Below are positions 34,975-50,022 of a stretch of 64,000 bases of DNA, piece by piece (position 1 is the stretch's first letter; each line of letters starts with the position of its first letter). A program made the position numbers and the translations under genes. The DNA lies in assembly GCA_921293015.1 (NCBI GenBank), contig OV121091.1, positions 6,663,755 through 6,727,754 on the forward strand. Reading direction: 5' to 3'. The notes under the pieces were generated by a model. That model worked only from the letters and a program-made list of their open reading frames with translations. It was not told where the DNA came from and searched no databases. This stretch comes from Phorcus lineatus. Taxonomy: Eukaryota > Mollusca > Gastropoda > Trochida > Trochidae.

Positions 34975-37900
34975 AAAAACATTTGTTTGAACATTTCACC
35001 ATCTTTGTGCAAATAAACACTTGCCTAACTATTGTAAAGGATCACTCTTATGTTATAAGTAAATTCTTATAAAATAGAGCTATTTCAACAAATTATGAAA
35101 TACTTTATTATTTTCTTCATTTTTCATTTACTTATTCATGGTCAATGAATGTTGTCCAGTTTTAATAGACATGATGTGGCAGCCGTCAATAACGTACAAA
35201 TAAAAACTGTGAAGTTCCTCTCTACCATGACTGAATATCACGATGGTACTTAACTTTTATACTTGTGTAAATTCTGAGACCCAACAAGACCTACCATTCC
35301 AGAGGAAACCTCCTTTGCCAGGTAAAGGAAACATCCTGGTTCTTTCGGACAGGTAAGTAATCCAATTGTGAACACTTCTATAAAGTTGAAAGTGAGTAGA
35401 ATCGACTGCCAGCACCAATGCACAAAATTCTAAATTAGTGTTAAGATCTGATTCAGTCTAAATCACAGACATCAGGAAATCTAGTTATAAGTTATCCAAA
35501 ACCTTTGTGTACATCATTCATTTCAGATTTGATCAGTCTGCATCATATCCACTGTACCCTTGTTTGGTCAAAGTCAGAATTCCAAGTGACTCATTATCCT
35601 TGAAGGCAGGTACATATTACGAAGACTGCAGTGCTCAGCTGAGGTGTCCTCTAACTAAACAACCAAAGCAGAACAAGCAGTACTGTACGTTAACACAACG
35701 CTGGTCTGTCCTTGGTGGTCTGCACAGGTGTTAACCCACCGGCAATCTGTTGCACACAAGGTTACAGAAATCAAACAGATACGCAGAAAGCCTGGAAATA
35801 ATCCTCTTGGCTACTCGGCACATAATCCATAACTGTTGAGACTGGGGACTGTATGCTGTCCGCCACTAATGGACCACTAACTGCCCAGGTACGTGTGCAG
35901 ACTAAACGAGAAGATGTTACAGGTATTTTTAAAGCCAGGTCTGTCTCCAAGATGAACGTGTGTGTTGACAGCCATGATAGTGATCTGTGTTACTGTATTC
36001 CGGGCATGAAGTGAGGTATATATACAGAACATATACACTTCACTTGGGACATGGGGTGAATATCATTCATGATTCTAATACTCAAATTGATGATTTAAAC
36101 ATGCCAAAAGTCAAAATGGTTTTGAGAAGTATTTACAAACTAGTAAAAGCTTTGGATACATGTGTCTAAAAGGTAAAGAGTTACATTATTAAAATTATCA
36201 AGTATTATTTCAACATTGTTTCTTCTTTTATGTTATTTTGATTTGATTGTTTACCTGTATCATTATCAATGATTCGAACTAAATTGACTCTTATGTTTTA
36301 GAGACCTATACTCAATTTCATTAAGGTGAAAAATGGAAATGAAAATTAATGATTTTGTTTATCATTTATTATTCATTCATTCATAATTCATTTGAAGTAA
36401 TAATTTGATCACAATAATATGGTAATAGGTCAGCTTCACTTCAACCCTTATTTCAAGACAGAATTACTCTTGTGGAAGAATCTAAAGCAGCACTCATGTG
36501 GAATGAATCTTTAAGTTTGTGTCCCTTGTGCAGGCTGACCCTGATTATGCAATCCAAGGTATGGTAGATTATGTTTTATTGTCTCCACAGCAGACTATCC
36601 CGCAGATTACCTCACCTGGTCTAACTCTAGCTGGAGCTCGTTAGTTCAGGTAACAGCCTCAGACTGTTCAGTGATGTGGGACAATGTTCCATTGTAGATT
36701 CTAAATCTATACTTCCTGTCCCACTTTCATACAATCTGCAGCTTTCAAACTCTGCCAGGGTTTTAAATAGTTGTTAATGCCTTCAAGGCAATGGATTAGG
36801 CAATGCTGTAGAAACATTGAATAAAAACTGTGCAATGGCTCTGAAATGGTTACCTCAGAGCCGTGCAAGATACATGTTGACAGTGACGTTATTTCCATTG
36901 ACTTACATGTTAGTTTGGTGAAGCATAAACAATTTTCATGCATCAAATTTCTGTCAAAGCCTGTTAAGTTTTTGCTTATCGTAAGGGATGGTCTGAGCTT
37001 CACTTATAAATTCTGCTTAATTTTCTATTATCAATTATTTGATAGACTAAAATACATAGTTGTGAATGCGTTTATGATGGTGACTCATTGGAAATCTTTT
37101 GTAATGGTCAAACAAGAACTTATTCATTGAAAATTAGTTACGAGTTACTTGTAAGCCTATGAAAACTGTCACCATCCAGATATAAGTGGCACATGATTGT
37201 AGTAAAAGCTGTATGGTCCAAGTCCTTAGCAAGAGGTTTATCGAGTTATCTGCTTAAGTACTTAAGTCCTCCCCCTTTTATTCAAAAATCACTTTCCATC
37301 AAATTTTCAAATTTTAAAGGACAGTAAGGCTTAACCAGATATAAGTCTTCACATCAACCAAAAATAGCTTCAAAAAAGGTTTTTACCTTGATTGCTTTTT
37401 GATGAGATGATAGTAAACATTGAAAGAGAGTTATCACTCAACATTTTTAATCCATAAATATGAGTTATGGAGAAGACATGACAAAAACAGCATAAACATG
37501 TACCAAGTCCAACTGTAGCCTTCTATGATCCAGCCCTAAATCTCCAACAACACTGATGATCTCAGTTTGGCCATATATCTGATAACACCTCTCAAGACGC
37601 TGACGATACCCCTACTCACAGCCACTTCTCTCCTCCTACCTGACAACATTAGACAACCTGTCAACGACGGCTATCTGCAGCTTCACCATACGACAACATA
37701 CCCATGTCCTTCAATATCTAATCCTGAAGATTAAGTAGTCATAATTTGGATTTAATGTGGAGATAAAAAGTGACCAATATAGCATACAACAATTTCTTAT
37801 GATAGACTCTGTTTTGGTTTATTAAGCCCAAGTCAAGTAAACACTCTAATAAATACTTCCACAATGACAAGACCGAGAGTTTGTAAGTAGTTTGTGGCAG

Positions 37901-40900
37901 GGAGAGAGAGTTATAAAATTTGTCACGCCACCAGCATGGTCAATTGTCAAAAAGGACAAAAATCTTTCCAGCTCATATCTCTCTGAGTTTTTTAGGGTCT
38001 TAAAAGTAGGTCAATCGCAATGTCAGTACTGACACTTTTCCTGAGTCAGCACTTTGGATCAGTATATTACATGTAAAGTCACTAGTCACTGAAGGGATGA
38101 AGATCTAAGTTCTAGTACTTCGTCTCCAGATATCTGCTGTTTGTTAGTCTCTTTCAGATAATCCTTGAAAGTTCGATTAAAAAACACAGTGACTTAATCT
38201 TAAGAAAAGAGCACCTCAAGTTGCCTCAGATGTTTTAACAAAATTCAGATTAAGTTTGAAACTCTGTTCCTATATAAAGTTGTAAATTTACCAAAATGAA
38301 AAAGCAGATAAATATTTAAAGAAGGGATAATAAGGCATCAGTTGATAATAAAACAGTTGACATACAAAACTTTAAGTTATGGCTATTTCAAATCATTCAA
38401 TTTTCAATCATAATTGCCAGGTGTTCAGGTTTTATTCACAAGCAACTGAGCAAAAGACCTCTGAACTTTGATAAGAAACAGTGTATTTTTATAAACAATC
38501 TCACTCAAATACACTTTGTGTTTGAAAAATTGAAGTTTTCTTTTTCTTAAAGGTTAATCATAAAATCCTGAAGTAGATACACATACAAAATATGACTGAA
38601 GATACAATAAGCTCACTCTATCAAAAAATATCAATTTTAACATAAAGGTACCAACTATAAAATATTCATAAGTAAATTTTCAACTTAGATAAATTTCTTA
38701 TTCTACCTTTTTCCAATCACATAATCCTATCTCTCTTTTTCACAACCTTTTATTACCTAGCTCATGAAAGACAAATATTACTTTCAGATTATCTCCCTTT
38801 GAGCTTCTTGAACAGCTATCTTCCCTTATGAATATTTCCAACTCGAGTGTTTGCCGAGTAGTCTTCATCCAGCGAGGCAGGTAAGCCTCAATAAGTATAT
38901 TTGTGTACATCAAACATGGCATGAATCTCTGACTCGAAAGATTTGTGGGCTACACCCTATGGGGGCGACCATATTGAATGATAAAGATATTTTATTAAGT
39001 TTGTATTGACTGCTGAAGCTGTTCAAAATAGTTTTAGATGTGATAAATCTATTTATTAAGATTGTCTTAATTCTAGAGCTTAGTTCATGTGAAGTCAGTC
39101 GGAAAAAACAGAAAAAGTATCCTTTCATAATTTAGATAAAGCTATGTTAAGATATTTGAATTTTTTTCTGATATTCATTCTTTCAAACTGATGAGAGTCA
39201 TAATATTGTTTTTTCTGCATCCTTTTGATGATTCTGAGTACCATTTTAACCTTCTAAATAATGTAATGCTTCCTGTATGGTTGAAATACAGAGGGAAACC
39301 ACCAGGGCCTGACAATAGCTTTGTCTTTTTATGTGTATGAAAAAGGCAAAATGAAATTTCTTATACAAATGATAGAAAAATAAATATTTTCAATTCAACA
39401 GAAAGGAAAATAAACCTTGAAATCCTTAAATCAACAAATATAGTCCATTTGATCATATTTTTTCGTAGCTTCGTAAATATCATGATGTCTCAAGTTCAAA
39501 CACTCAGAAGGCTCTACTGTCAGTCAAGACCTCTATATGCTAATCTAACAGACGCCTGACAGGTGATCCACTAGCAGTGAGTCAACACACGATCTACGGC
39601 CTGTTTGTCCAAGTGAAAGTGTCACAAGTCAGCTAGAAGTCTTCCAACACCTAGTTTAACACCCTTCTCCTTAGCACCCTCCTTACCATGCTGGCAGGCT
39701 CCAAAAACCAAAAAAAACACATCTCTTAGATACATCCCTGACATTTTCCAAAAAATATTCCCTTGCCGACATAGCAATGTTCTATGTTGCCTTTTTTTGT
39801 TGGTGCACAGAGGAGACTTGTCTGACAATCTTGTAGCATCCAGCAAACAGATACACCGCTTTTGATCTAACTAACAGCTCCAATTTTACTGTTTCCATGG
39901 TGATGAGGCCATCTTGCATCAAAGACATGCTGATCATTCTGCTACACAGTGCTTCAAACCTGCTCATGCCCTCCCGGATATTCCCTCCCATAGTAAGCCA
40001 GGACAGTCTCAAACCGAACAGTTCCAAACCATTCACACCCTCTCTCTTGGTTCCGTATTCAGAATATTTCTAATACAATGTCAGTGGTCATCTGTGAGTT
40101 AAGTTAGACAAAATATATATGATATGTGTTGTGTTCTTTTCTTATGTGAAAAAGGTAGCGTTTTGTTTTACACTTATTCAAAGTTTTTACTGATCATAAA
40201 ATCAACATCCACAGAGTGTTATATTCAATTGTTGATTCTGTTGTAATAAAGCAAGTAAATTCTCATAAATACAACATACTATAATTCAAAAGTCAATATT
40301 TAAAGTTTTGATATGAAGAATCACTTTTGCAATTTCAAAACCTATGGAGTGACTACAAAGATACAGGGTAGATCACCAATAGATCCTGCCCTCACAGCAC
40401 CCAAGCCCTAAATTCCTCGTTACCCTGATAATGAGAATCCATCTTGAGCCTGTGTGAAACCGACAGGGACCCTAAAGTTTGCCACAGGGACCTTCTGTCA
40501 TATAAACAACACTTGTTTACTAGCTTCTCCCGGCTTCGACTGTAATTAAACTCTACACAGAGCTGATCTCCACAAGTCAAACACTCCCCTAATGTGACTT
40601 AGCTCTTCACGGCTCCTGTCTAGGTTTGCCTGGTGTACAAACTTCTACAGTTCCAACTAGTCACAGACCTTTCACACTTTACATTCAACTTTCTTTCTCC
40701 TAGCTGTACACCTCTTACTTCATAATGAGGTGTAATCACAAAATATTTGCTTGTATGTTTGGTTGTTGAATTGTTATTCATTCTACAATATGGAAATACA
40801 AAACTTTTAAAACCTAACATACAAATTGTTTAACCTAAAAGTATTGAAACAAATCAGAATGCAATGACTATTCAAAAATAAAATAATCCTTAGAGCCATC

Positions 40901-41814
40901 TCTTAAACCATTATCAATCCCTCTTCTCTTTAAAAAATTTTAGTTTTTTTTGCCGAGACAGAAAATATAATCAAAATCATTAAAGAATTTCTATAGATAA
41001 AGTTTCACATCCAAGATAATTTGCAGATCATGGCTACAAAGAAAAAATAAATTGTTTGTCCATTGACAATTGATTTTCTCTGATTACATTTAAACATTTG
41101 AAAAATTTGAAGGTTCAACTAACTGTGACCTTTCGGATAATCGATCAAGCAGAAAGTGTACATATTTCATGACTCACAGAGACCAACACCTAGCTGCGGA
41201 ACTCAAGTGGACCAGTCACATAGAATGCTAATGATGCTGTCACTATCCGTCTCGTTAACTCACACTCTCCCTAATTAGTAGATAAGGATGTCAGATTCCA
41301 CAGATCTATATCAATTGTATACCTTCATCAATAATTATACCATTCTAGCTGGATATGAAATTATGGCATATCACACAACTTGATATTTGAACACTTGCAT
41401 GCATTGAAGATGTCAAGTTTGTTGAAAGTGGTTGATCAGTCTTCAAGAGTTTTATAGAGTAGGAAAGCCTGACACAATACCAGGATTATGCATTGTTGTA
41501 AAACCAACAAGCCTCAACTAAAACTTACAAATGATGAAAAGGGAAGCAAGATTTGATGGGAAAGAGCTTCTATATTAGAGGCCTACATGATTTTACTCAT
41601 TTATCAGATGGATTATTATCTCATGTAAGAAGTTTCCAGATCATGAATGAAATCTAAATATACACTTTCACTCTCTTTTTATCTCTTATCCTACAAAAGT
41701 TGAAAAACATTTCAATTAAATGAAAAATCAAAGTTTCTTTTAAAATCACAATGCCTAAAAATGTAATTCATGGATGAATGAACATTCGTTTTTCACTCAT
41801 TCATTCATTCTTTC

Positions 41815-42000
41815 ACTCAAATAAGAACAGTTCGAACTCTATCATTCATTCCGTTATTCATTTAATTACTCACTAACATAAGAACATTACGAACTATATC
41901 ATAGGTCTGAAATTCATAAGGTAATTAATTCATTAACTCATTCTCTCAAATAAGAACAGCTCAAACTGTATCATAAATCTACACCCAAACGGTAACTCAT
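41815..42000. repeat. degenerate tandem repeat, about 3 copies
   Basis: Units containing AATAAGAACAGTTCGAACTC, ATAAGAACATTACGAACTAT and AATAAGAACAGCTCAAACTG are spaced by ATTCATT-rich sequence. Confidence 0.65.
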
Positions 42001-43403
42001 TCCTGAAGTCATTCATCTCGTGATTCCATGAAGAATAGACCCAATCACATGAATCAAAGCTTACAGTGTGTGGTTATCTCACACATCCAGCCAGTAATTG
42101 TCAATAATTGATGCCATTTACAAGTCAGACTCATAATTACTCCATAATTTGTTGTGAGCTAAGTGTTGTGTATTATATTGTGTGTTGTCGATTCTTAGCC
42201 ATTTATATACTGGCAGTAATTCTGTTATGGTTTGGAATGCTGATTACAAAGAATGCCTTAAATGGATCCAATTGATGAGGGTTTGTTCAACATGCGAAAA
42301 TTTACTTTCATATCATAAAGTTGTTATTTATAATATTTGATAACATAAAAGCTACACATATCCTGGAAATATTTTGAAATATATTCACAGACATAGATAT
42401 ATTCACAAAATTATTAATATAATATACCAAATATTCAGAAAGCACATTCAGCTATTTCAAGACAACCAGATCCTTTGCACATTGAAAACCTACAACATAC
42501 TGGTAGTTATGTCTCATAGAGCTTGTAAGATTTGTTCTGATTTATTTACAATTTCCTTAACTAACAAACAATCCTTTTTTCTATTTCAAAGGTAACAGTT
42601 CATCTGTGACACATTAACTTCATTGACAAATGCAAACAGGAAAGGTTTGTGACCTATAATGTATTACACTTCAGAGATCAAACACAGCAATATAAATGTA
42701 ACAACTTTAGATTAGCCCCTGTCAAAAACAGTCAAATGTGGGTTACTCATATCATGTGGACTCTTGTACGTTTCTCACAAGGACCTCATTACTCCTGTTG
42801 TTGGGTATACTGTACACGGGAATTGAACTACACTGGAGCGTCACCTAACGTAAACCTGTGTTCTGTAGGATCGCTGCCCTCAATGTCCCTATACTGATAT
42901 TAGTTGTACCCAACGATAGGCTGTAGATTTCTCACTTCTTTTTGATAATAAACATGTCTTACAATTCTCAAAACAGGAAATCTTTAGAACCAAGCAAAAA
43001 AACTAGCAAGAAATTGCCAAATAACAACAAATGTGTCTCTCAAATTTACTCGCGCATCTTAAAGCGTTGTAAGTTATTTCTTAAATCAATATTTTTCAAA
43101 AACAAAAATCAATAAGTTAAAAACTTTTAACGTGTCAATAATGAAGATAACTGCTTGTACATTTTTGATACTTGATAAATAGTAAATGAATAAACAACAT
43201 TTGAAAAACATTCTGCTGACTTGCAGAATTTCTGTGCAATCAAAGGTCACCTCAAACTGCCTTACGCTCATAATATCTTTCTAACTTCATATTCCGTTCA
43301 TCAAAAGAGGCCAATATGAAGGTAATCAGCATCAATACCTTCTAATATTGATTCATGTTTCAACTTCATAACTCGCTGACAGTAGATTCCCTTCAATCAA
43401 TAA

Positions 43404-43568
43404 ACTGACCTCTACCTGAGAAGTCTATTGAACTGACCTCTACCTGAGAAGTCTATTGAACTGACCTCTACCTGAGAAGTCTATTGAACTGACCTCTACC
43501 TGAGAAGTCTATTGAACTGACCTCTACCTGAGAAGTCTATTGAACTGACCTCTACCTGAGAAGTCTAT
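43404..43568. repeat. 28-base minisatellite, 5.9 copies
   Basis: The unit ACTGACCTCTACCTGAGAAG plus TCTATTGA is repeated with no variation that I see, suggesting recent expansion. Confidence 0.92.
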
Positions 43569-46500
43569 ACGTTATTTACGCACTTACACTTTCCCTGTGT
43601 CTCAAGCACCGGAATGTGCCGCTTCAGCAAAGTTCAAGTCAGTAGAAAATCAAGATGTATACGTTTTTCTGACATATACATATATTTTACAAATACAAAA
43701 AAAAGACTAGTGTATTTGAAATGATGCATTCCGAGCCTGAATTTCCATAGACAATCGTACTACTAGTGTGTTTTTTTCAGAACATATTGAAAATTTCTGT
43801 ATCCTGTGGCATTGGATAGTATCTAAAACTAAAATTGTTAATTATCACTAAAAATCACTAAGCAGATCTTTCATATGGATAAATGTAGAACTTTTTGAAA
43901 ATGATATTGCATTCAGCAAATAAGGTATCTTTTAGCCTTAGTCTCATCTAATGGTCTTGGAAGAGCAACCTAGTTGAATTTCAAATGTTTCCTAGGAGTA
44001 TAGTCAGAATGTATAAAGTCCCAAGGTAGAGGTGGTTATGAGTCGACATCAAACCGGTATATTATATCCAGGTAAGTACAAATTGTCCCAAAGGTACACA
44101 TTCAATATTCCTCACCCCCAGGCTATGTCGCTGTCCCCAAGGTACACACTCAGGACTAAAGATGATGCTCAGGGGGATCTTAAATCGTTCAAGTGGAAAT
44201 ATTGCGTCCTGTTTCCAACCTGTTCATTCAATCATGCCTGAGTAAACAAGTATCGCAGTTCCAGGTCATGAGTTATTACTGAAGATTTAACCAAACTGCA
44301 CAGGGGGTTTGCATAGTTTGCATCCTGAAACTGCTTACACTGGAAAATTAGATTAGCCTTTTAAACAGATATGTTTTGTACAAATTGATAGTTAATATTG
44401 TTTGCATTCTAAAGATAAACATTGAATTTTTTCATTTGTTCTTTTAAAATATTATCCAGTTAGATTAAATAAAGGGTTCATCATTTTCTAGGAGCTTACC
44501 AAATCTTGAGGGAAAACTTGATCAATATATTCACTACCTTCTGTCTGTAAGAATATGAAAATATTCTTCTACATTTTGAGCTTATTTCTTGAATGAAGTG
44601 TTAAGGTCATATCAATTCTAAGACACTGCACATAGGGGTCTTTCTCATAAAATGTACACAAATACCTAGACATATATATTGACATGTAATTTCTACAGAA
44701 TCTACATATCCAATGGTACACCCAGAAACGATGGCATTACAAACATCTGCACAATTTGTGTCCTGTGCATTGTGAAGTATAAAACAGTAGGTATTAACAG
44801 GGGTTCGGGACCAACAGAGACCAAAGGTTATTCTTGTCATTATCTATAACACAAAAGTACTTCGTCGTTTTTCTCTTCAATGATGAATATGCCTCACTCA
44901 CTACTGGTCCAAAACTCCGCATTTATACCTACTACATTCCCTTATTTTGCAACTTCATATGAGTAATATGACATTGTGTAATCTGTACAAAGAACCAATT
45001 TTACGTATTTATTTTGGTCCAGTTGTTTTCAAAGTTTTTCTTTCTCAGCTTTGGTTTTCATAACACAGTTTTTCTTTAATCAGTCATCAAAATTATCTCC
45101 ATCTTTACACTGAAACAAGGCACAAGGCTATATTTCTGTTATATTTGTGAGATCCTCTCTGCACTATAATCATCAATAATGAATGAAGGTGGTTTCATTT
45201 TTAATGCTTTGATGTAAATATTTCAAACCTTCATTCAGACAATCCAAAGGAAGAAGTGTGTATACTTCTGGATCTGTATTTATCCACATCTAGATTTATG
45301 TTTCATTATCATTTATAGTTGGGCATATCACTATGTATTCTAAATTTTCATAGTAATAACTCTCTATTAACTCTAGTACAACTCTTGCCTTACCACAGCT
45401 GGTATTAATACCCAACAAGGATTCCATTATTGTAGCCTTCAACCCGACCAATCGTTAGTTTCATATTACCAGACCCCATATATACAAACCTATACCAAAA
45501 ACATCATGCACCTTTACCATGCTCAACTGAATACTAACAGTGGGAGGTTTGAATCTATTACCTATCAATAGTATTTTTAACAGTTAAGGTGAGAGAATGT
45601 AGTAAGTAAAAATTGGGAGTTTCGGACCAAAGGTGAGTGAAGTGTATTTCCTTCATTACAGAGAAAAAATACAAGGAATTTTCTATGTTAAGGATAATGA
45701 CAAAATATCCTTTGGTCTCTGTTTTTCCAAAACCACTCTTCAAACTCCCCCAACATTAGGCAAACTTCATTCATGACTCGCCATAGAATTTCATACATTA
45801 CGAAATAGTAGATTGTATTGTTGACATTGAAAGCAAATTCCTTCTGAACTGAGACCCAGCGAACTTAGCATAATCAGAAATGGGATATCAAAGAGCGATA
45901 TCCTTCAATGCAGATGAAAGTAGGTTGGGGTCGAGTCACATACCACCGGGTTCAGGCACACAGGTATGTACTTCAGTGAATATTCCAGCTATCTTATTCA
46001 TTGCTGAGGAGAGGACATCTAAAAATTATTATCATTATTAAAAAAAACTTTGTTTAAAGTTTTTTATTAAAAATAAATAAAATAAAAAAATAAATATAAA
46101 TATAATTTGGTAGAGGTAAGATAACATTCCATCTTCAATATTTTTTTGTTAGGGGTTTTTCAAGGGGTTCATACCTTACTCGACACATCTTTCTCATTGC
46201 AATGATATTAAGGTAAAACTTTTAGTTACAGAATTTACGATAAGGTTTACAATAAGTTTTCAATTGAGGAGGCAAAAGAAAAAATCTATATTTTAACTGT
46301 AATGTTTACAACAATTTATTACATACATCAGTTCTTATTGACCTATATATATATAAATATATATGCACAGCCGGAATAGTATTGATTTATCGAACAGTAA
46401 TCACAATGCAATATAAATGTTTAAAGTATCTTCACACGTCATTATCATGTCAAATAGTCATTGCTTGTATTTTTTTTCAAATGATAAACATCTGACATAA

Positions 46501-47043
46501 ATGAATTCCTTATCTTTCATGCCGATTATAGAGTTTTTCTTCCCCTATGTCCATAAACATCATAAGAAATCCTTTAAGTCCCATGTTGAACCTATTTAAA
46601 TAGAATTTAGTTGTATTGTGTTTATGTTTTTACTCGTTACATGATAATCTCAATTATTCTTTAAACATGAATTTGTTTGCAGTTAGTGACCCATTACATG
46701 ACACAAGCAAACTTAATCATAAAATTAATTAGACATAAAATGCACCTTAATTGATTCCGATTTCAGTGAACAGGTGAAAAAAAATGATGACAACAGAAAT
46801 GTGCAGAAAACAGTCTGACCGTTCCAGTGACCAACCGGACACTGTCACAAGGTGCTGGTACGTGGTCGGTGCAAGTGATACCTAGAATATTACGGTAAAG
46901 TCGCACCTAGCCCTTTGAAGAACCGCCATGTTCCGCCTGTCAAATTCCCAAACATCGGAAACGTCGGATCTTGCTAAATCGACAAAATGTCATTGCAAAA
47001 ATAGTGGATGCGAGGGAGAGGAAAAAATAAAGGGCTACCTTAC

Positions 47044-47220
47044 CTGAGTTGGCTTGCTAATTAGGACACGGTTATACAGGTGTTCTTAGACGCTTTGCAG
47101 TTCGTACCTGGTGATATGTACGACCGGTATGTTCTAAAAATAGATGAACCGAAGCACTCATCTGTTATCAATGCGCAATCGATGTAGTGCAGCAGATCTG
47201 GGGCCGCTGTTGTTTAGCCC
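47044..47220 (-). other. candidate untranslated first exon of villin
   Basis: On the - strand a strong donor, caactcag followed by GTAAGG, ends at 47044. The preceding 150-180 bases are richer in CpG and in unique-looking sequence than their surroundings. Exon 1 of villin needs an upstream non-coding exon, and this is the best donor I noticed. It would imply a first intron of 13.8 kb. The 5' boundary is arbitrary. Confidence 0.25.
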
Positions 47221-48686
47221 AGTTGGGGACAGGTTTGCTTTCAGTTGTTAATCATTGCCTAGGGAGAATTGCCACCCTTAGCGTCAAATTGTCAGAAAAA
47301 GGTTAGGTCAATTGACACAACCCGGCCTGAAAACGTCAGGTAAAAAATCAGCCAAATTTGAAATGAATTCCATGATTCAACATCTTATTAGGCTTTATAA
47401 CTGGAGGAAACGTTAACGTTACTAAACAATTAAAAACATTTTTACTAAATTTATTTACTGTAACATTTTTTAAATTTATTTATATCATTAGTAATTTCAT
47501 TTGGAGTAGTAGGCTATACTTTGTACTTTGATAATAATAAAATACCTTCTTTTTATGTTTGGAATAAAATATTTCCTTTTCAAAGTAAAACCAATGTCAA
47601 CACCTGTTGGCTATCATTAACTGTTCTTAAGTATATACTACATTTTCGCATCAAAAGAAATATTTTAAAGTTTCAATAAAAATTATTGTAAGGAAGTGAG
47701 TTGTAGGAAGGGAAAGAAGGTAAAAACAAGTTATTCAAAACTCATTCAATTTATAAATCAGTAGTATACCTTGTTTCATGGTTTGGGATATATATCAAGG
47801 ATTTATTTACTGGAAACGATGTGAAGATGTTATACAATGTTTTACATCTATCTAGTGTGCTTCAGTCACCCACAATGTTCTATCAAGCATCATGAATAAC
47901 ACTGTTATACAATTTGTTTAATTGATATATCTTACTAGATACGAAGGACCACTTGCCACAATACAAATAGGTTTAATAGGTTTATTTGCTTTATTGCCGT
48001 TTCACTGTCAGGGCAGTCTAAATATGACAGTTGTTAATACTATGACCTTATATAAAATATAGATTGTTATCATAGATTTACCAATCCCTCAACTTCGTGA
48101 TAATCACATCATATGTTAATTATTGGTATCATTTTGAATAAATAACTTCATTTCCTCACCATTTCATGAGTTCAGATGTTGGGGTCAATGTTAACACCGT
48201 GTCATATACCGAAACGCAATAAAAGAATTTCGAAATTATATTTGAAAGCAAGCCGAGCATTTACCAGAACAAGCAACAGCTGGCTCGACTTCACGAACAG
48301 AGTTCAACTGTTGATCGAAGTGTGACATCGATCAGAATTTTATGTCACTGGTTATCTGCCTAACATGCGCTGCTCATATTATGCATTCAACCAAATGCGC
48401 ATATTTCAGCTGACATATTGTTAGATGTGCATTATAAACAAATTAAGACATTAAGTAGTCGACTTTACAAACACGACTTGCATTTTCATCATTTGGCTGT
48501 GTATGTGAACAGGAGAATTATTTTAGCGTCGAGGACAAGGAACTACGGTGTCTACGTTTGAACAATTGTAGGCCTAGAGCCTTTTCATTTCTTTCGGAAA
48601 GGTCTTGTTCATGTGATTTTTTTTCACTGATAAAGGCCCCCGTCAACATATATAGGAGAGGATATACCGTATTGACTTGATCTACC

Positions 48687-50022
48687 CAAAAGGGCCACAG
48701 AGTATGTTGTTGGAGTCACATATGCCAAACTTCATAAATGGTGTTAATTCATCGAGAAGTGATGGTTGTTTCCAAAAATGAGCATCTTAGCGCTTATAAG
48801 TTCAGTATCGTGGCAATAAACAGGCTAAAGTCTCGATTTGTGGTCGAAAACCGGACAATGACACGCGTCAATGACTCATACGTAATTTTGGAATCTTATA
48901 TACAGCATAGAGAAATGTAAATATGGATTGGTAGTATTTATTAGGACTTATATTACTAATATACATGTAAAATGTACGCAGTATTTCGACGTCCTGACAT
49001 TTATATGGTCGTTTTTCATTTATCAATGAAAACATAAAAATAGCACAATTTGGGAGATAAAGGTTCGAGTCAGGTAGGCGATTTGAACTTCATTTAGGAC
49101 ATATGGTAAACTGGCTCTTATTTAAGGAAAATAAAAAATTCCTAAAACAAACTCTGTGTCACTTTAAAGTGACAGAGAGTAAGGTTTATGAGTTTTCATG
49201 TGGCTTACATGTAGATAAGATTCAAAGTACCGTATGTCCTGAGTCAAGTTCAAATATCCGCCCTAAACTTTCATCTTAATCTCCAAATTGCCAAAAATAT
49301 GATATTTTCCTGTTTTCAGTGATAGTACAAAACAGTCATTTGGATTTAAAGAAGTCTAACTTCTGCGTCTACTTTGCATGAATATCAGTTTAAAGACCTA
49401 CCAAACACTACCAATAAATACGTGTCTTTGTGTTTGTGTTTGTGTTTGTGGTTGAAAACTTTCAAAAATTACGTTCTCCTGTGCGTAGCTCAGTTGACCG
49501 CTATCAGTGAAGTTCAGCAACATCGGGCGTGGCTCGCCGGATGGGTGGGTAAACCCGTCATTGCTGGACAAGCTGAGAGTATGAAGGGTTGATTCCCTGC
49601 CCCACACTGAGACACAAAATAAGAGACTTGTGGTGTCAACTTGTGCAAGAGACTTAGTTCAAAATAAGCCTCTGTTCACCCAGCAGGAAATGGGTACCTG
49701 GTAAAGCAGTGTGTTGGTGGTGACCTTCAAATGACAAATAAATCTCAGCTTGGGTTAGACCAGGGTGATAATGCTGGTAGCGCCTTGAGCATGTACTAGT
49801 GCGTTGGAAAGTGCGCCTTATAATATCCAATTATTAGTATTGGCACGCGCCACTGTCCGGTTTTCGATCACAAATTATGACTTAAACCTGTTTATTGTCT
49901 CTAAACTGAACTAATAAGCTCTAAGATTGTGATTTTCAGAAACGAGCGATGTTTCTCGAAGAATAAACATCAATAATAAAGTTTAACAAATTTGACTCTG
50001 ATAATATACCCTGTTTCCCTTT
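48687..50022. mobile_element. foldback-like pair of inverted copies related to the 50.6-51.1 kb MITE
   Basis: 48687-48875 matches the reverse complement of about 49851-50022 (shared CCGGTTTTCGA, CCTGTTTATTG, TTCTCGA and GAGTCA). The region between includes the SINE at 49480-49842. Either it is one element with long inverted ends or two copies in opposite orientation. Confidence 0.55.
49480..49842 (+). mobile_element. tRNA-derived SINE
   Basis: The 5' end has Pol III box A (TAGCTCAGTTGACC near 49486) and box B-like GGGTTGATTCCCT (49587-49599). A core domain with CACCCAGCAGGAAATGGGTA and GTGACCTTC follows, then a tail module GCGCCTTATAATATCCAATT. The tRNA head is degraded and not a functional tRNA. 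Confidence 0.7.

Larger units (their letters stand above)
33267..47043. other. 13.8 kb without a supported gene
   Basis: Upstream of villin exon 1. I read no conserved exon on either strand; the frames present are short and low in complexity. It holds the repeats listed at 34833, 41815 and 43404, an A/T-only stretch at 46028-46110 and a (TA)n tract near 46345. It may be the villin first intron. Confidence 0.5.

Noticed and set aside
34734-35072. Two overlapping frames of 92 and 103 codons on opposite strands
   Set aside because: Both are by-products of the 27-base minisatellite, with no conserved residues and no splice context.
36846-37130. 94-codon + strand frame and its antisense partner
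   Set aside because: Residue content is typical of AT-rich chance frames and I see no motif or splice signals.
49480-49600. tRNA gene
   Set aside because: Box A and box B-like sequences are present, but I could not form an acceptor stem or anticodon arm; it continues into a SINE body.
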